64,000 nucleotides of DNA from Lachnospiraceae bacterium (GCA_015258065.1 JABZIZ010000010.1:1-64000), one strand, 5' to 3'. Shown: positions 9,586 to 18,042, numbered from the stretch's first letter. Translations and numbers: made by a program. The notes: generated from the letters alone by a model not told the origin.

Positions 9586-10916
9586 TTTTACTGATGGACG
9601 AGTACACTGAAAAAAGCAGATTGTTACATGAGTCGCTCAAGTCGGCAGGGATTGCGCATGACTGCATCTGCGTATTCTACAACGGCTATTTGCCGGACGA
9701 TGTGATTTCCCCCTATGCCTATTATTCGGGATGTATGGCGCAACAAAGCGGGAGACCGAAATATTTCAATGAACTGGAAATTCCCTTCGGCTTCGAGATT
9801 AGAGGAAATAATTCCACCGCCCAGCTCTATGACTATGAAAAGAGGAGGGCTGGAATCTTTTATGCGGAGCCGAGGCATTTGAGAAATATCAATATCGTTG
9901 ATTATTTGAATGAGGCGGGAGGGGCGGTTTTTTCCGATCATTATAATAAATATGGAAAACGCTTTGCCCAGACCCTTCTGGACGAGAACCAGAGACAGCT
10001 GATGAAGGTCTATTTTGACAGGGAAGGCAGAGAGGTCATATTAGAAAATCTGGTGACGGGCGGTGTCATTCTCACCTATGAGGGGAAGACGATTCTCTAT
10101 GGAAACAAGATCGATTTTTTACTTGATTTCATTGTGAAATGTGGTTATGATACGTCACGAGTTCTTTATAATTCTCTGTCTTATCCGCTTTTTGTTTCCA
10201 ATCGATTGCCTAAGGAAGGGTGTGCGGGAGATCTGCTCTTCTGGCAGGAAGAGCTGGGAGATCAGCTGCCGGGGAACATGGAACTGCTCTTCCAGGACGA
10301 GAGCACGAGGACGACGAAGATTGCCGTACAGTCCGAACCGGTTTATGATAAGTTGCAAAAGCTTATGCCGGGGAACAGCAGGATACAGGTGAGACCCCTG
10401 GGGTTTATTTACCCCTTTGTCAGGAAAAATAAGGGCGAGAAGCAGGTTCTGATTATGACCAACTCCGATCGGATCAAGGAGATTGTGCATTTGGTCAGCA
10501 GCCTTTCGGAGGTCACCTTCCATATTGGCGCTTTGACAGAGATGTCTTCGACTTTGCGGTGTCTGTCGGATTTTTCCAATGTCCGGCTTTACGAGAGCAT
10601 CACGCCAAACAGACAGGATCAGTTGTTTGAGGACTGTGATCTGTATCTGGATATCAATTATGAGGGAGAAATTTTGGATGCCGTCAAAACAGCCTTCCTG
10701 CACAATCAGCTGATTGTCGCCTTCCAGGATACCGTGCATAACAGGTCCTATGTGGCGAAGGAAAATCTATTTGCGCCGGAAGAGGGGGACCTACTCTGTG
10801 AAGAAGTGAGACATTGTCTTGGGGACCCTGTGTACTTGGAAGAAAAACTGGAAAGGCAGAGACGCTTTGCGATGGCGGAAAATAAGGAAAGATATCTCGA
10901 GGTGATCAATGGATAA
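9582..10916 (+). CDS. gtfB: GtfB, chaperone-like partner of GtfA
   Basis: 444 residues from ATG 9582, preceded by GGAGAGAG at 9571-9578. GtfB has the same overall architecture as GtfA but lacks the EX7E motif; it binds the acceptor protein and stabilises GtfA. Features seen are an N-terminal Rossmann-type strand (MILLMDEY), a long beta-rich middle and a C-terminal KNKGEKQVLIMTNSD segment typical of GtfB. It overlaps gtfA by 4 bp (ATGA) and the next small gene by 8 bp. Confidence 0.92.
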   Translation: MILLMDEYTEKSRLLHESLKSAGIAHDCICVFYNGYLPDDVISPYAYYSGCMAQQSGRPKYFNELEIPFGFEIRGNNSTAQLYDYEKRRAGIFYAEPRHLRNINIVDYLNEAGGAVFSDHYNKYGKRFAQTLLDENQRQLMKVYFDREGREVILENLVTGGVILTYEGKTILYGNKIDFLLDFIVKCGYDTSRVLYNSLSYPLFVSNRLPKEGCAGDLLFWQEELGDQLPGNMELLFQDESTRTTKIAVQSEPVYDKLQKLMPGNSRIQVRPLGFIYPFVRKNKGEKQVLIMTNSDRIKEIVHLVSSLSEVTFHIGALTEMSSTLRCLSDFSNVRLYESITPNRQDQLFEDCDLYLDINYEGEILDAVKTAFLHNQLIVAFQDTVHNRSYVAKENLFAPEEGDLLCEEVRHCLGDPVYLEEKLERQRRFAMAENKERYLEVING

Positions 10917-11079
10917 GAAAGACCGGAATCCCCTGCGGGAATCCATTGATTCCAAGCTGGGAAAAATCAGAGAAGAGAAAAACGAGGCGGAAAAAGATCG
11001 TGGTGAAAAGTATAAGATCGTCGGGGCTCTTTTTGCCATTCTGATGATCCTTGCCATGTTAGCCAAATATCTGGTTTAG
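10909..11079 (+). CDS. Small one-helix membrane protein, Asp4/SecE-like candidate
   Basis: 56 residues, MDKKDRNPLRESID at the N-terminus, a charged amphipathic stretch to about residue 36, then a single hydrophobic helix from about 37 to 56 (IVGALFAILMILAMLAKYLV). This is the layout of a minimal SecE or of streptococcal Asp4, a small accessory Sec subunit encoded right after gtfB. Sequence similarity to Asp4 cannot be tested here, so the name is inference from topology and position. The start overlaps the gtfB stop, implying translational coupling. No Asp5/SecG-like gene follows; pyrG begins 28 bp later. Confidence 0.72.
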   Translation: MDKKDRNPLRESIDSKLGKIREEKNEAEKDRGEKYKIVGALFAILMILAMLAKYLV

Positions 11080-11107
11080 TTGTTTTGTGGGAGAAAGGGA
11101 GTAAAAA

Positions 11108-12748
11108 GTGACAAAGTATATTTTTGTAACCGGCGGTGTCGTTTCCGGACTGGGGAAGGGAATCACGGCGGCTTCTCTGGGACGCCTCTTAAAGTCCAGA
11201 GGGCTCAAGGTGGCGGCACAAAAGTTGGATCCTTATATCAATGTGGATCCCGGAACGATGAGTCCTTACCAGCACGGAGAAGTATATGTCACGGAAGACG
11301 GGGCGGAGACGGATCTGGATCTGGGGCATTATGAGAGATTCATTGATGAGGATTTGAACAAATATTCCAATCTGACGACCGGAAAGGTTTATTGGAATGT
11401 TCTGAACAAAGAAAGACGGGGAGAGTACCTGGGGTCTACGGTGCAGGTAATCCCGCATATCACCAACGAAATCAAGGAATTTGTTTACAGCGTAGGAGCC
11501 AAAACGGGAGCGGACGTCGTCATTACGGAAATCGGCGGGACGATTGGAGATATGGAGTCCCAGCCCTTTTTGGAGGCAGTGAGACAGATCTCCTTAGAGG
11601 TCGGAAGACAGAACAGCCTCTTTATCCATGTCACCCTTGTTCCTTATCTGCGCGGTTCGGAGGAGCATAAGTCCAAACCGACGCAGCATTCGGTCAAGGA
11701 GTTGCAGGGGATGGGGATCAATCCGAACCTCATTGTTTTGCGTTGCGATGAACCGTTAGAAGATTCGATTTTCCAGAAGATCGCTCTGTTCTGCAATGTC
11801 AAGGCGGACTGTGTCATTGAGAATCTTACGCTGCCCAATCTGTATGAGGCGCCGCTGATGCTGGAGAAGGCGCATTTTTCTGATGTGGTCTGCAGAGAAC
11901 TTGGCCTGCAGGTGCCGGAAGCGGACCTTCGTGAATGGATACAGATGGTGGAGCGCATCAACAATGCCAGAGAAAACTGTGTGGAGATCGGTCTGGTCGG
12001 GAAATATGTCGGTTTGCACGACGCTTATCTTTCGGTGGCGGAGGCCTTGCATCATGCCGGGTTTTACCACAATGTGCACATCAACCTGCATTGGATCGAT
12101 TCCGAAGAGATTCATGAAGACAATATTGACGACGTCCTTTCGGGGACGGATGGAATCATTGTTCCGGGCGGCTTTGGAAATCGAGGCATTGAAGGGATGG
12201 TCCTGACGGCAAAGTATGCCAGGGAGCACAAAATTCCTTATTTCGGCATCTGTCTGGGCATGCAGATTGCTGCCATCGAATTCGCCCGTAACGTGGCGGG
12301 GATTCGCGATGCCAACTCCGGCGAATTTAACGAGCAGTGCAAGAACAAGGTGATCGACTTTATGCCGGGACAGTGTGCAGACATTGACAAGGGAGGAACC
12401 TTAAGGCTGGGCGCCTATCCCTGTGTCATTCGAAAAGGCACTCTGATGGAGAAATGTTACGGCTGCGAGGAGATTGCAGAACGACATCGGCATCGCTACG
12501 AATTTAATAATGATTACAGACAGAAATTGGAGGATCTGGGCCTGGTCGCCAGCGGCATTTCCCCGGACGGGAGACTGGTGGAGACGATTGAGATCCCGGA
12601 GCATCCCTTTTTCATCGGGGTGCAGTTCCATCCCGAATTCAAATCCCGTCCGAACAAACCGCATCCTCTGTTCAGGGGCTTCATCGGTGCAGCGCTTGCG
12701 AAACAGAAAGACAGAGATTCATCCGGAGAAAAGGGCGATCTTACTTGA
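11108..12748 (+). CDS. pyrG: CTP synthase
   Basis: 546 residues from GTG 11108, with AAAGGGAG at 11094-11101 as ribosome-binding site. It aminates UTP to CTP using glutamine. The N-terminal amidoligase domain shows TGGVVSGLGKG and the DPYINVDPGTMSP stretch. The C-terminal class I glutamine amidotransferase shows GICLGMQ with nucleophile Cys382 and the FHPEF histidine/glutamate pair near residue 520. Length is standard. It follows the accessory Sec operon in the same direction without a clear terminator between, but it is a housekeeping gene and probably not functionally linked. Confidence 0.98.
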   Translation: MTKYIFVTGGVVSGLGKGITAASLGRLLKSRGLKVAAQKLDPYINVDPGTMSPYQHGEVYVTEDGAETDLDLGHYERFIDEDLNKYSNLTTGKVYWNVLNKERRGEYLGSTVQVIPHITNEIKEFVYSVGAKTGADVVITEIGGTIGDMESQPFLEAVRQISLEVGRQNSLFIHVTLVPYLRGSEEHKSKPTQHSVKELQGMGINPNLIVLRCDEPLEDSIFQKIALFCNVKADCVIENLTLPNLYEAPLMLEKAHFSDVVCRELGLQVPEADLREWIQMVERINNARENCVEIGLVGKYVGLHDAYLSVAEALHHAGFYHNVHINLHWIDSEEIHEDNIDDVLSGTDGIIVPGGFGNRGIEGMVLTAKYAREHKIPYFGICLGMQIAAIEFARNVAGIRDANSGEFNEQCKNKVIDFMPGQCADIDKGGTLRLGAYPCVIRKGTLMEKCYGCEEIAERHRHRYEFNNDYRQKLEDLGLVASGISPDGRLVETIEIPEHPFFIGVQFHPEFKSRPNKPHPLFRGFIGAALAKQKDRDSSGEKGDLT

Positions 12749-12773
12749 CCGGGAGATGGCTCTATGATATTCT
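12745..12773 (+). promoter_or_regulatory. Sigma-A promoter for rplS
   Basis: TTGACC (12745-12750), 17-bp spacer, TATTCT (12768-12773). The -35 overlaps the pyrG stop codon. Predicted transcription start is near 12780, giving a leader of about 225 nt before rplS. Confidence 0.7.
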
Positions 12774-12779
12774 ATTGCA

Positions 12780-13006
12780 GTCGTTTAAACAGACGGTCCT
12801 CTGATGAAGTCTGCAAAGAGGCAGACCACTTCGTATGCAGGGCGGGAAGGTTGAAATTCCCGGAGGAATCAGATCCCGGAATGGTTTCGGGAAGCTGCAT
12901 CATTGCATCAAGAACGTCCGCAGGAGGCGGAGGTGTGCCGCTAAGTGGCTTACGGCTACGGTAGCTAAGACACTGAAACATCCGATGAAAGGAACGGGAT
13001 ATTGAG
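12780..13006 (+). ncRNA. Structured 5' leader of rplS (candidate L19 autoregulatory leader)
   Basis: About 225 nt between a good promoter and the rplS start, with no convincing gene. It contains a series of local hairpins: GAAGTCTGC pairing with GCAGA..CTTC around 12804-12831, CGGGAA/TTCCCG around 12842-12862, TCCCG/CGGGA around 12872-12892, CCGC/GCGG around 12919-12932, and CTTA..GCT/AGC..TAAG around 12948-12970. A leader element upstream of L19 is known in Bacillus-type Firmicutes, but it is short; I could not match this sequence to it from memory. The role is inferred from position and structure. Confidence 0.4.
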
Positions 13007-13354
13007 ATGGCACTTGTGATTGAAGAGCTGGAAAAGGAACAACTGAAGGAAAACGCACTAACTTTCCATACGGGAGATACGGTTCGTGTTTATGGGAAGA
13101 TCAAGGAAGGAAACCGTGAAAGAGTGCAGATCTTCGAGGGAACGGTGAAGAAGATTCAGGGCGGTTCCAGCCGTACGACCTTTACGGTCAGAAAGCTTTC
13201 CAACAACATTGGCGTGGAAAAGACCTGGCCGCTACATTCTCCCTTGGTAGAGAAGGTGGAAGTGGTCAGACACGGTAAGGTCAGACGCGCGAAGTTAAAT
13301 TACCTGAAGGGACGTACCGGAAAGCGCGCGAAGGTGAAGGAAGTTTTAAAATAA
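13007..13354 (+). CDS. rplS: 50S ribosomal protein L19
   Basis: 115 residues, the usual length. Conserved features are GDTVRVYGKIKEGNRERVQ, FEGTVKKIQGG, TFTVRKLS, EKTWPLHSP and the basic RHGKVRRAKLNYL end. L19 lies at the 30S-50S interface. It is transcribed alone, between its own promoter and leader and a strong terminator at 13370-13408, which differs from the common rimM-trmD-rplS order. Confidence 0.97.
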   Translation: MALVIEELEKEQLKENALTFHTGDTVRVYGKIKEGNRERVQIFEGTVKKIQGGSSRTTFTVRKLSNNIGVEKTWPLHSPLVEKVEVVRHGKVRRAKLNYLKGRTGKRAKVKEVLK

Positions 13355-13369
13355 GTTCTGCAATCATAG

Positions 13370-13408
13370 AAGGCACCTTCTTGTCAGTAATCAAGAAGAT
13401 GCCTTTTT
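13370..13408 (+). terminator. Intrinsic terminator of rplS
   Basis: Stem AAGGCA-CTTCTTG pairing with CAAGAAG-TGCCTT around an 8-nt loop, followed by a T run. It lies 15 bp after the rplS stop. Confidence 0.85.
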
Positions 13409-13419
13409 GCTTGAGAGAG

Positions 13420-13456
13420 GCCCGTCCCTTTTGGTCCGTTTACAGAAGGGATGGGC
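13420..13456 (+). other. Hairpin ahead of lepB
   Basis: GCCCGTCCCTT (13420-13430) pairs with AAGGGATGGGC (13446-13456) with one G-T pair. The right arm includes the ATG at 13451. It has no T run, so it is not an obvious terminator. It argues against 13451 as a free start codon, or suggests structural control of it. Confidence 0.45.
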
Positions 13457-13489
13457 TTACTAGAAACAGGGAAATGGAGCAGGGAATCC

Positions 13490-14083
13490 ATGTGGAAATT
13501 TCGTAGGCGCCGCAGGCGCTATTCTTTTCAATATCAGGAGAAGAAAAGAAAGCAGATGTTGGCAAGGGGAAGGCAGATCTTATCATGGAGTGTCCTGATT
13601 TTTGCCGCCGCACTTTGCGCGTTTGTAATGGTGATGCTCTTTGGCAGACAAACGATGGTGATGGAGGATTCCATGAAGCCGACCCTTTCAAGGGGACAGT
13701 CCGTCTATGTCAACCGTCTGATCTATAAATTTGCCTCTCCCAAAATCGGAGACATCATTGTCTTTTACCCGAATGGAAATCAAAAACTGCATGGCTATGT
13801 AAAGAGAGTGGTCGCCGTGGGAGGGGATACGGTTCAGATCAAGGACGGGATCCTGTATGTGAACGGTAAGCCGCAGGATACAGGCAGTGCAATCTATGAT
13901 AAAATGAAAGATGCCGGTATTGCAGAATCCAGAATCAGACTGGGCAGTGGAGAATATTTTGTACTGGGAGACAACCGGAATGAATCGGAGGACTCCCGCA
14001 GTGCCAATATCGGCATGGTCACACGCGATATGATACTGGGAAAGGTTTGGCATGTGGGTGCCTTAGAACGGGAATTGGGATGA
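13490..14083 (+). CDS. lepB: Signal peptidase I (first paralogue)
   Basis: 197 residues from ATG 13490, with AGGGA spaced 5 nt upstream; an in-frame ATG at 13451 would add 13 residues but has no usable ribosome-binding site and lies in a hairpin. The protein begins with a poly-basic segment (FRRRRRRYSF), then one membrane anchor (SWSVLIFAAALCAFVMVML), then the S26 catalytic domain outside: DSMKPTL with nucleophile Ser61, YVKRVVAVGGD with general base Lys105, and the GDNRNESEDSR box. It removes signal peptides from secreted proteins. The stop overlaps the rbgA start (ATGA). Confidence 0.93.
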   Translation: MWKFRRRRRRYSFQYQEKKRKQMLARGRQILSWSVLIFAAALCAFVMVMLFGRQTMVMEDSMKPTLSRGQSVYVNRLIYKFASPKIGDIIVFYPNGNQKLHGYVKRVVAVGGDTVQIKDGILYVNGKPQDTGSAIYDKMKDAGIAESRIRLGSGEYFVLGDNRNESEDSRSANIGMVTRDMILGKVWHVGALERELG

Positions 14084-14979
14084 ATTCATACCACTGGTAT
14101 CCGGGGCATATGACAAAAGCCATCCGGATGATGAAGGAAAACCTCACTCTTGTCGATATGATCATTGAGGTACTTGATGCACGCATCCCCCTCTCGTCCA
14201 GAAATCCGGATCTGGCTTCTCTTGGGAAGAACAAGCTTCGGCTTCTTTTGTTAAACAAAGCGGATTTGGCGGACGTGGAGGCAACCAGGGCTTGGATCAA
14301 GTCTTATGAGGAAGCCGGAATCACCGCCCTTCCCCTCTGTGCGAAGGAAGCGGGAAAGTTACGCACGGTAAACGAAGCGCTCAGGCGCATCGCCGAGGAA
14401 AAGACAAAAAAGGACAACGCCAGAGGCATGAGGAGAGAGGTGAGAACCATGATTTGCGGGATTCCCAATGTAGGGAAATCCACCGTCATCAACGCACTTG
14501 CGGGAAGAGCCTCTGCGAAGACTGGAAATAAACCGGGGGTAACCAAGGGGAAGCAGTGGATCAGTCTTTCCTCGGGAATCCAGATGTTGGACACGCCGGG
14601 AGTCTTATGGCCGAAGTTTGAGGATCCCCTTTCAGGAGAGCATCTGGCGATGATCGGTTCCATGAATGACGAAAACTTTGACAAAGCCGATCTTGCGATC
14701 CGCCTGATTCATCTGATCGAAGAGTTGTACCCCGGGCGCATTCCGGAAAAATATGGGATTTCAGAGGAACAGATCGAACAGATGATAGAAGCCTATCACT
14801 TGTTTAACCGCGAGGGCGGCATCCTGTATGCAACAGCCAGGAATCGCAATTTGATCAAACGGAAGGCGGAGCCGGATTATGACAGGGCTTCGGCACTGAT
14901 CCTGGATGATTTCAGAAGCGGAAAGCTCGGTGGTCTGACGTTGGAAGTTTGTCCAACAGGAGGAAGTAAAATTGGGTAA
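14080..14979 (+). CDS. rbgA: Ribosome biogenesis GTPase RbgA (YlqF)
   Basis: 299 residues from ATG 14080, starting MNSYHWYPGHMTKA, the conserved WFPGHM-type opening. It is a circularly permuted GTPase: G4 NKAD at 59-62 precedes G1 GIPNVGKST at 127-135, the KPGVTKG switch and G3 DTPG from Asp171. It acts late in 50S subunit assembly. The C-terminal ANTAR-like helical domain (from about residue 220) binds 23S rRNA. It is embedded between two signal peptidase genes and overlaps both, by 4 bp upstream and 8 bp downstream. Confidence 0.96.
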   Translation: MNSYHWYPGHMTKAIRMMKENLTLVDMIIEVLDARIPLSSRNPDLASLGKNKLRLLLLNKADLADVEATRAWIKSYEEAGITALPLCAKEAGKLRTVNEALRRIAEEKTKKDNARGMRREVRTMICGIPNVGKSTVINALAGRASAKTGNKPGVTKGKQWISLSSGIQMLDTPGVLWPKFEDPLSGEHLAMIGSMNDENFDKADLAIRLIHLIEELYPGRIPEKYGISEEQIEQMIEAYHLFNREGGILYATARNRNLIKRKAEPDYDRASALILDDFRSGKLGGLTLEVCPTGGSKIG

Positions 14980-15529
14980 AGCACTGAAGGAAGTATTGAG
15001 TACGGTTTTGTATCTGGTTGTCATTGTACTGTTGACGTTCCTCTTCGTGAAATTTGTCATGCAGAGGACGGAGGTGAAGGGTTCCTCCATGGAGCCGGCC
15101 CTTCAGGACGGAGATTCCCTTTTAGTAGATAAGATCAGTTATCGCCTGAAAGACCCGGAACGCTTTGACATCATTGTTTTTCCGTTTGAATACAAAGAGC
15201 ATACCTATTTTATCAAGCGGATTATCGGACTGCCGGGAGAGACCGTACAGATTACCGGAGACGGGACGATCCTGATCAACGGGAAGAAACTCGAGGAATA
15301 CTACGGAAGAGAAAAGATTACAGACCCGGGACGGGCGGCGACTCCCTTCACCCTGGGGCCGGATGAATACTTTGTCATGGGAGATAATCGCAACTATTCG
15401 ATGGATGGAAGAGATCCTGCTGTCGGAAATATTAAGAAAAAAGATATTATCGGGAAAGCCTGGATCCGCATTTATCCATTTTCCAAGTTCGGTCTTCTGG
15501 AACACGGGAAAGACCCGCTTGCCAAATAG
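14972..15529 (+). CDS. lepB: Signal peptidase I (second paralogue)
   Basis: 185 residues from TTG 14972, well placed after AGGAGG at 14959-14964. One N-terminal membrane anchor (VLSTVLYLVVIVLLTFLFVKFV), then Ser39 in GSSMEPAL, Lys82 in FIKRIIGLPGE and the GDNRNYSMDGRDP box. It differs clearly from the paralogue at 13490-14083, notably in its short N-terminus and larger beta region, so the two are old duplicates rather than recent copies. It overlaps rbgA by 8 bp and precedes rnhB by 9 bp, as in Bacillus (rbgA-rnhB) with a peptidase inserted. Confidence 0.95.
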   Translation: MGKALKEVLSTVLYLVVIVLLTFLFVKFVMQRTEVKGSSMEPALQDGDSLLVDKISYRLKDPERFDIIVFPFEYKEHTYFIKRIIGLPGETVQITGDGTILINGKKLEEYYGREKITDPGRAATPFTLGPDEYFVMGDNRNYSMDGRDPAVGNIKKKDIIGKAWIRIYPFSKFGLLEHGKDPLAK

Positions 15530-15538
15530 GAGAGAAGC

Positions 15539-16345
15539 ATGATGTCGGAATCTGTAGCAGAAATCAAAAAGCAGTTGGAGGAGGCAGCATCGCTGCCTTC
15601 TTTTATTGCAAAGTATGAGGCGGATGAGAGGCGCGGCGTCCGGAACCTTGTACAGAAGGCAAAAAAGCAGTGGATTGCGCTGCAAAAGGAAGAAGAGCGC
15701 ATCGAAAAGATGAAATTCTTCGAAAAGAAATATGCGGAATATGCCCTGATCTGCGGGATCGATGAAGTGGGAAGAGGCCCTTTGGCAGGGCCTGTCTGTG
15801 CCGGTGCGGTGATTTTACCAAGAGACCATGATATTCTGTATCTTAACGATTCGAAGAAATTAACCGAAACAAAAAGGAAGGAGCTGGATCAGGTCATCCG
15901 GAGAGAGTCGATCGCTTATGCGACTGCCTTTGTTTCGCCTGGAAGGATTGACGAGATCAATATTTTGGAGGCGACTAAGGAAGCGATGGGGAAGGCACTC
16001 AGGCGCCTTTTCCCGGACGCGGTGGCGGAAGATCCGGAAAAAAGAAACGAAGAAGCGAGGGTGAAACCGGATTTGCTGTTGATTGATGCCCTGCACCTTT
16101 CGTCTCTTCCTGACATCAAACAGGTTTCGATCATCAAGGGAGACGAAAAGAGTGTCTCGATCGCGGCGGCTTCCATCCTTGCCAAGGTGAAGAGAGATCA
16201 TTTGATGGAGAAGTACGCACAGATTTATCCCGTTTACGGCTTTGCTTCCAACAAAGGTTACGGGACAGAAGCACATCGAGAAGCGATTCTAAAATATGGA
16301 CCCTGTCCGATTCATAGAAGGACATTTATAGGAAATCTGGTATGA
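15539..16345 (+). CDS. rnhB: Ribonuclease HII
   Basis: 268 residues behind AGGAGAG at 15528-15534; a second ATG follows at once, so the start is 15539 or 15542. The ~70-residue helical N-terminal extension is usual in Firmicute RNase HII. The catalytic core has GIDEVGRGPLAGP with Asp75 and Glu76, LLIDAL carrying the third acidic residue, and KVKRDHLM. It cleaves RNA in RNA-DNA hybrids and removes single ribonucleotides. A short insert around residues 160-178 (DAVAEDPEKRNEEAR) interrupts the core compared with Bacillus. The next gene starts 4 bp before its stop. Confidence 0.97.
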   Translation: MMSESVAEIKKQLEEAASLPSFIAKYEADERRGVRNLVQKAKKQWIALQKEEERIEKMKFFEKKYAEYALICGIDEVGRGPLAGPVCAGAVILPRDHDILYLNDSKKLTETKRKELDQVIRRESIAYATAFVSPGRIDEINILEATKEAMGKALRRLFPDAVAEDPEKRNEEARVKPDLLLIDALHLSSLPDIKQVSIIKGDEKSVSIAAASILAKVKRDHLMEKYAQIYPVYGFASNKGYGTEAHREAILKYGPCPIHRRTFIGNLV

Positions 16346-18039
16346 CGGATCCCTTTTTTTACGACCACAACCTAACCCCCGTGAGTCCGGTGGGAAGCCT
16401 GAACGAAAGCGGAACAGTTCAAATAACGGCGCCCGTCGGGGCGGTACGCCTGCAGGAACTGTTGTCCGGCTTACAGAACGGGCAGACGTTGCATGCCAGG
16501 ATTCTTTCCCTGGAGACGGACGAGGCGGGAAACCGCTATGCCAGAATGGATCTGGGAGAAAATCTGTCTGTGACGGCCAGGTGCAACGAAAATCTCTCTT
16601 TGTTAGAGGGAAGTCTGCTTTCTTTTCAGGTGAGCAAAAGTGGGGAAGGCAAAATCAGCCTGCATCCTCTTTATCAGAATACCGCAGCTCTTGACCAGGT
16701 GGTGGCGAAGGCGCTCCAAAACGCGGGAATGAGCACAGAGGAAGCAAATGTACAAATGGTCAGAGACATGATGGAAAAGGGGCTTCCGATCGACAGATCC
16801 AGTCTTTACCAGATGAAGGAAGCAGTGAATGACTTTCCGTTTGCGCCGATGCAGACACTTTTGCAGCTGAAAAGCATGGGAATTGCCGTAAATGCGGATA
16901 ACATCGAGCAGATGATGAATTACCAGACCTTTCAGCACCAGATCGTGGACAGTGTGGGTGAAATCATCAGCGAAATGCCCCAGGCCTATCTGTCTCTCCT
17001 GCAAAGCGGTCAGGCGCAGCAAGCGTTAGATATGTACAGTACCTGTATCAAGATGTTTGTCTCACAGGAGGCGGAAACAGAAGAAACAGCAGTACGCAGC
17101 CCGGGCAAAGTCGAGAAAAGCAAACAAATCAGTCCGGAACTACAGGAAGCGCTTCCGGATGAGCAGGGTATGGAATTGCAAAAACAGCCACAGGATCTCC
17201 TGTTTGCGAAGGAGGGTTTTCTTCGTCTGGTAAAGGAGTTGGGGGCAACTCCCGGGGAGTTGCGGCAGGTTTTTGTAAAGACACAGGGCGGCACGGCGGA
17301 GGCCTTTTCCGCAAGGCAACTCCTTCTGCTACTGGACACTCTCTATGACCGGACGGACCAGACGAAGGAGAGCAAAGAGAACTGGTCCAGAATCTTCTCG
17401 TCGGATGTGTTTACGAAGGCCTTTCGCAGTGAGATGGAGCGGCAGTGGCTTTTGGAGCCGGAGAAGGTAAATGAAGCAAGTGTAAACAGACTCTATGAGA
17501 GGCTGCAGGAACAGACGCAAAAGCTGACCCAGACGCTCAAAGACTTTGCAGTAAAAGACACGGCTCTTGCACAGAGTGTGAACCACCTTTCTCAGAATGT
17601 GGAATTCATGAATCAGGTGAATCATTTGTTTCAATATGTGCAGCTGCCACTCAAAATGCAAAACGGCAACGCCAATGGAGAGTTATATATTTATACGGAC
17701 AAACGGGCTCTTGCCAGGAAGGACGGGGATGTCAGCGCCCTTCTTCATCTGGACATGGAAGCACTGGGAAGTTTAGACGTCTATGTTGCCATGCACGGAC
17801 AAAAGGTGAATACCAATTTTTACCTGGAAAATGAGGATGCGCTCCTGTTAATGGAGGCGCATCTGGAGGAGTTAAATGCCCGCCTCCTGAAAAGAGGATA
17901 TACGATGGAAACGAGAATGCAGCTGATGAGCGAGCGCTCGAAGGAAGATGCGGCGGTTAGCGCTCTTTTAAAAAACGGGACGAGGAATCAGATAGGAGTG
18001 GATGTGCTTTCGAGCAGTCGGTTCGATGCACGGGCTTAA
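16342..18039 (+). CDS. FliK-like hook-length-control-domain protein (YlqG type)
   Basis: 565 residues, no signal peptide. The C-terminal ~110 residues (QLPLKMQNGNANGELYIY through LDMEALGSLDVYVAMHG to LLMEAHLEELNARLLKRGY) look like the Flg_hook domain of FliK. The rest is Gln/Glu-rich and helical with low complexity near residues 225-290. It starts 4 bp before the rnhB stop and is followed by an FlhB-C-like gene. This is the rnhB-ylqG-ylqH arrangement of Bacillus, where the pair has no settled function. FliK switches export specificity by binding the FlhB C-terminal domain, so the pairing of a FliK-like and an FlhB-C-like protein suggests a physical partnership. The true flagellar fliK and flhB are at 49681 and 61526. 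Confidence 0.75.
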   Translation: MTDPFFYDHNLTPVSPVGSLNESGTVQITAPVGAVRLQELLSGLQNGQTLHARILSLETDEAGNRYARMDLGENLSVTARCNENLSLLEGSLLSFQVSKSGEGKISLHPLYQNTAALDQVVAKALQNAGMSTEEANVQMVRDMMEKGLPIDRSSLYQMKEAVNDFPFAPMQTLLQLKSMGIAVNADNIEQMMNYQTFQHQIVDSVGEIISEMPQAYLSLLQSGQAQQALDMYSTCIKMFVSQEAETEETAVRSPGKVEKSKQISPELQEALPDEQGMELQKQPQDLLFAKEGFLRLVKELGATPGELRQVFVKTQGGTAEAFSARQLLLLLDTLYDRTDQTKESKENWSRIFSSDVFTKAFRSEMERQWLLEPEKVNEASVNRLYERLQEQTQKLTQTLKDFAVKDTALAQSVNHLSQNVEFMNQVNHLFQYVQLPLKMQNGNANGELYIYTDKRALARKDGDVSALLHLDMEALGSLDVYVAMHGQKVNTNFYLENEDALLLMEAHLEELNARLLKRGYTMETRMQLMSERSKEDAAVSALLKNGTRNQIGVDVLSSSRFDARA

Positions 18040-18042
18040 GGA

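Noticed and set aside
12764..12964. Reading frame of 66 codons in the rplS leader
   Set aside because: No ribosome-binding site, Ser/Arg-rich random-like composition, and it overlaps the structured leader.
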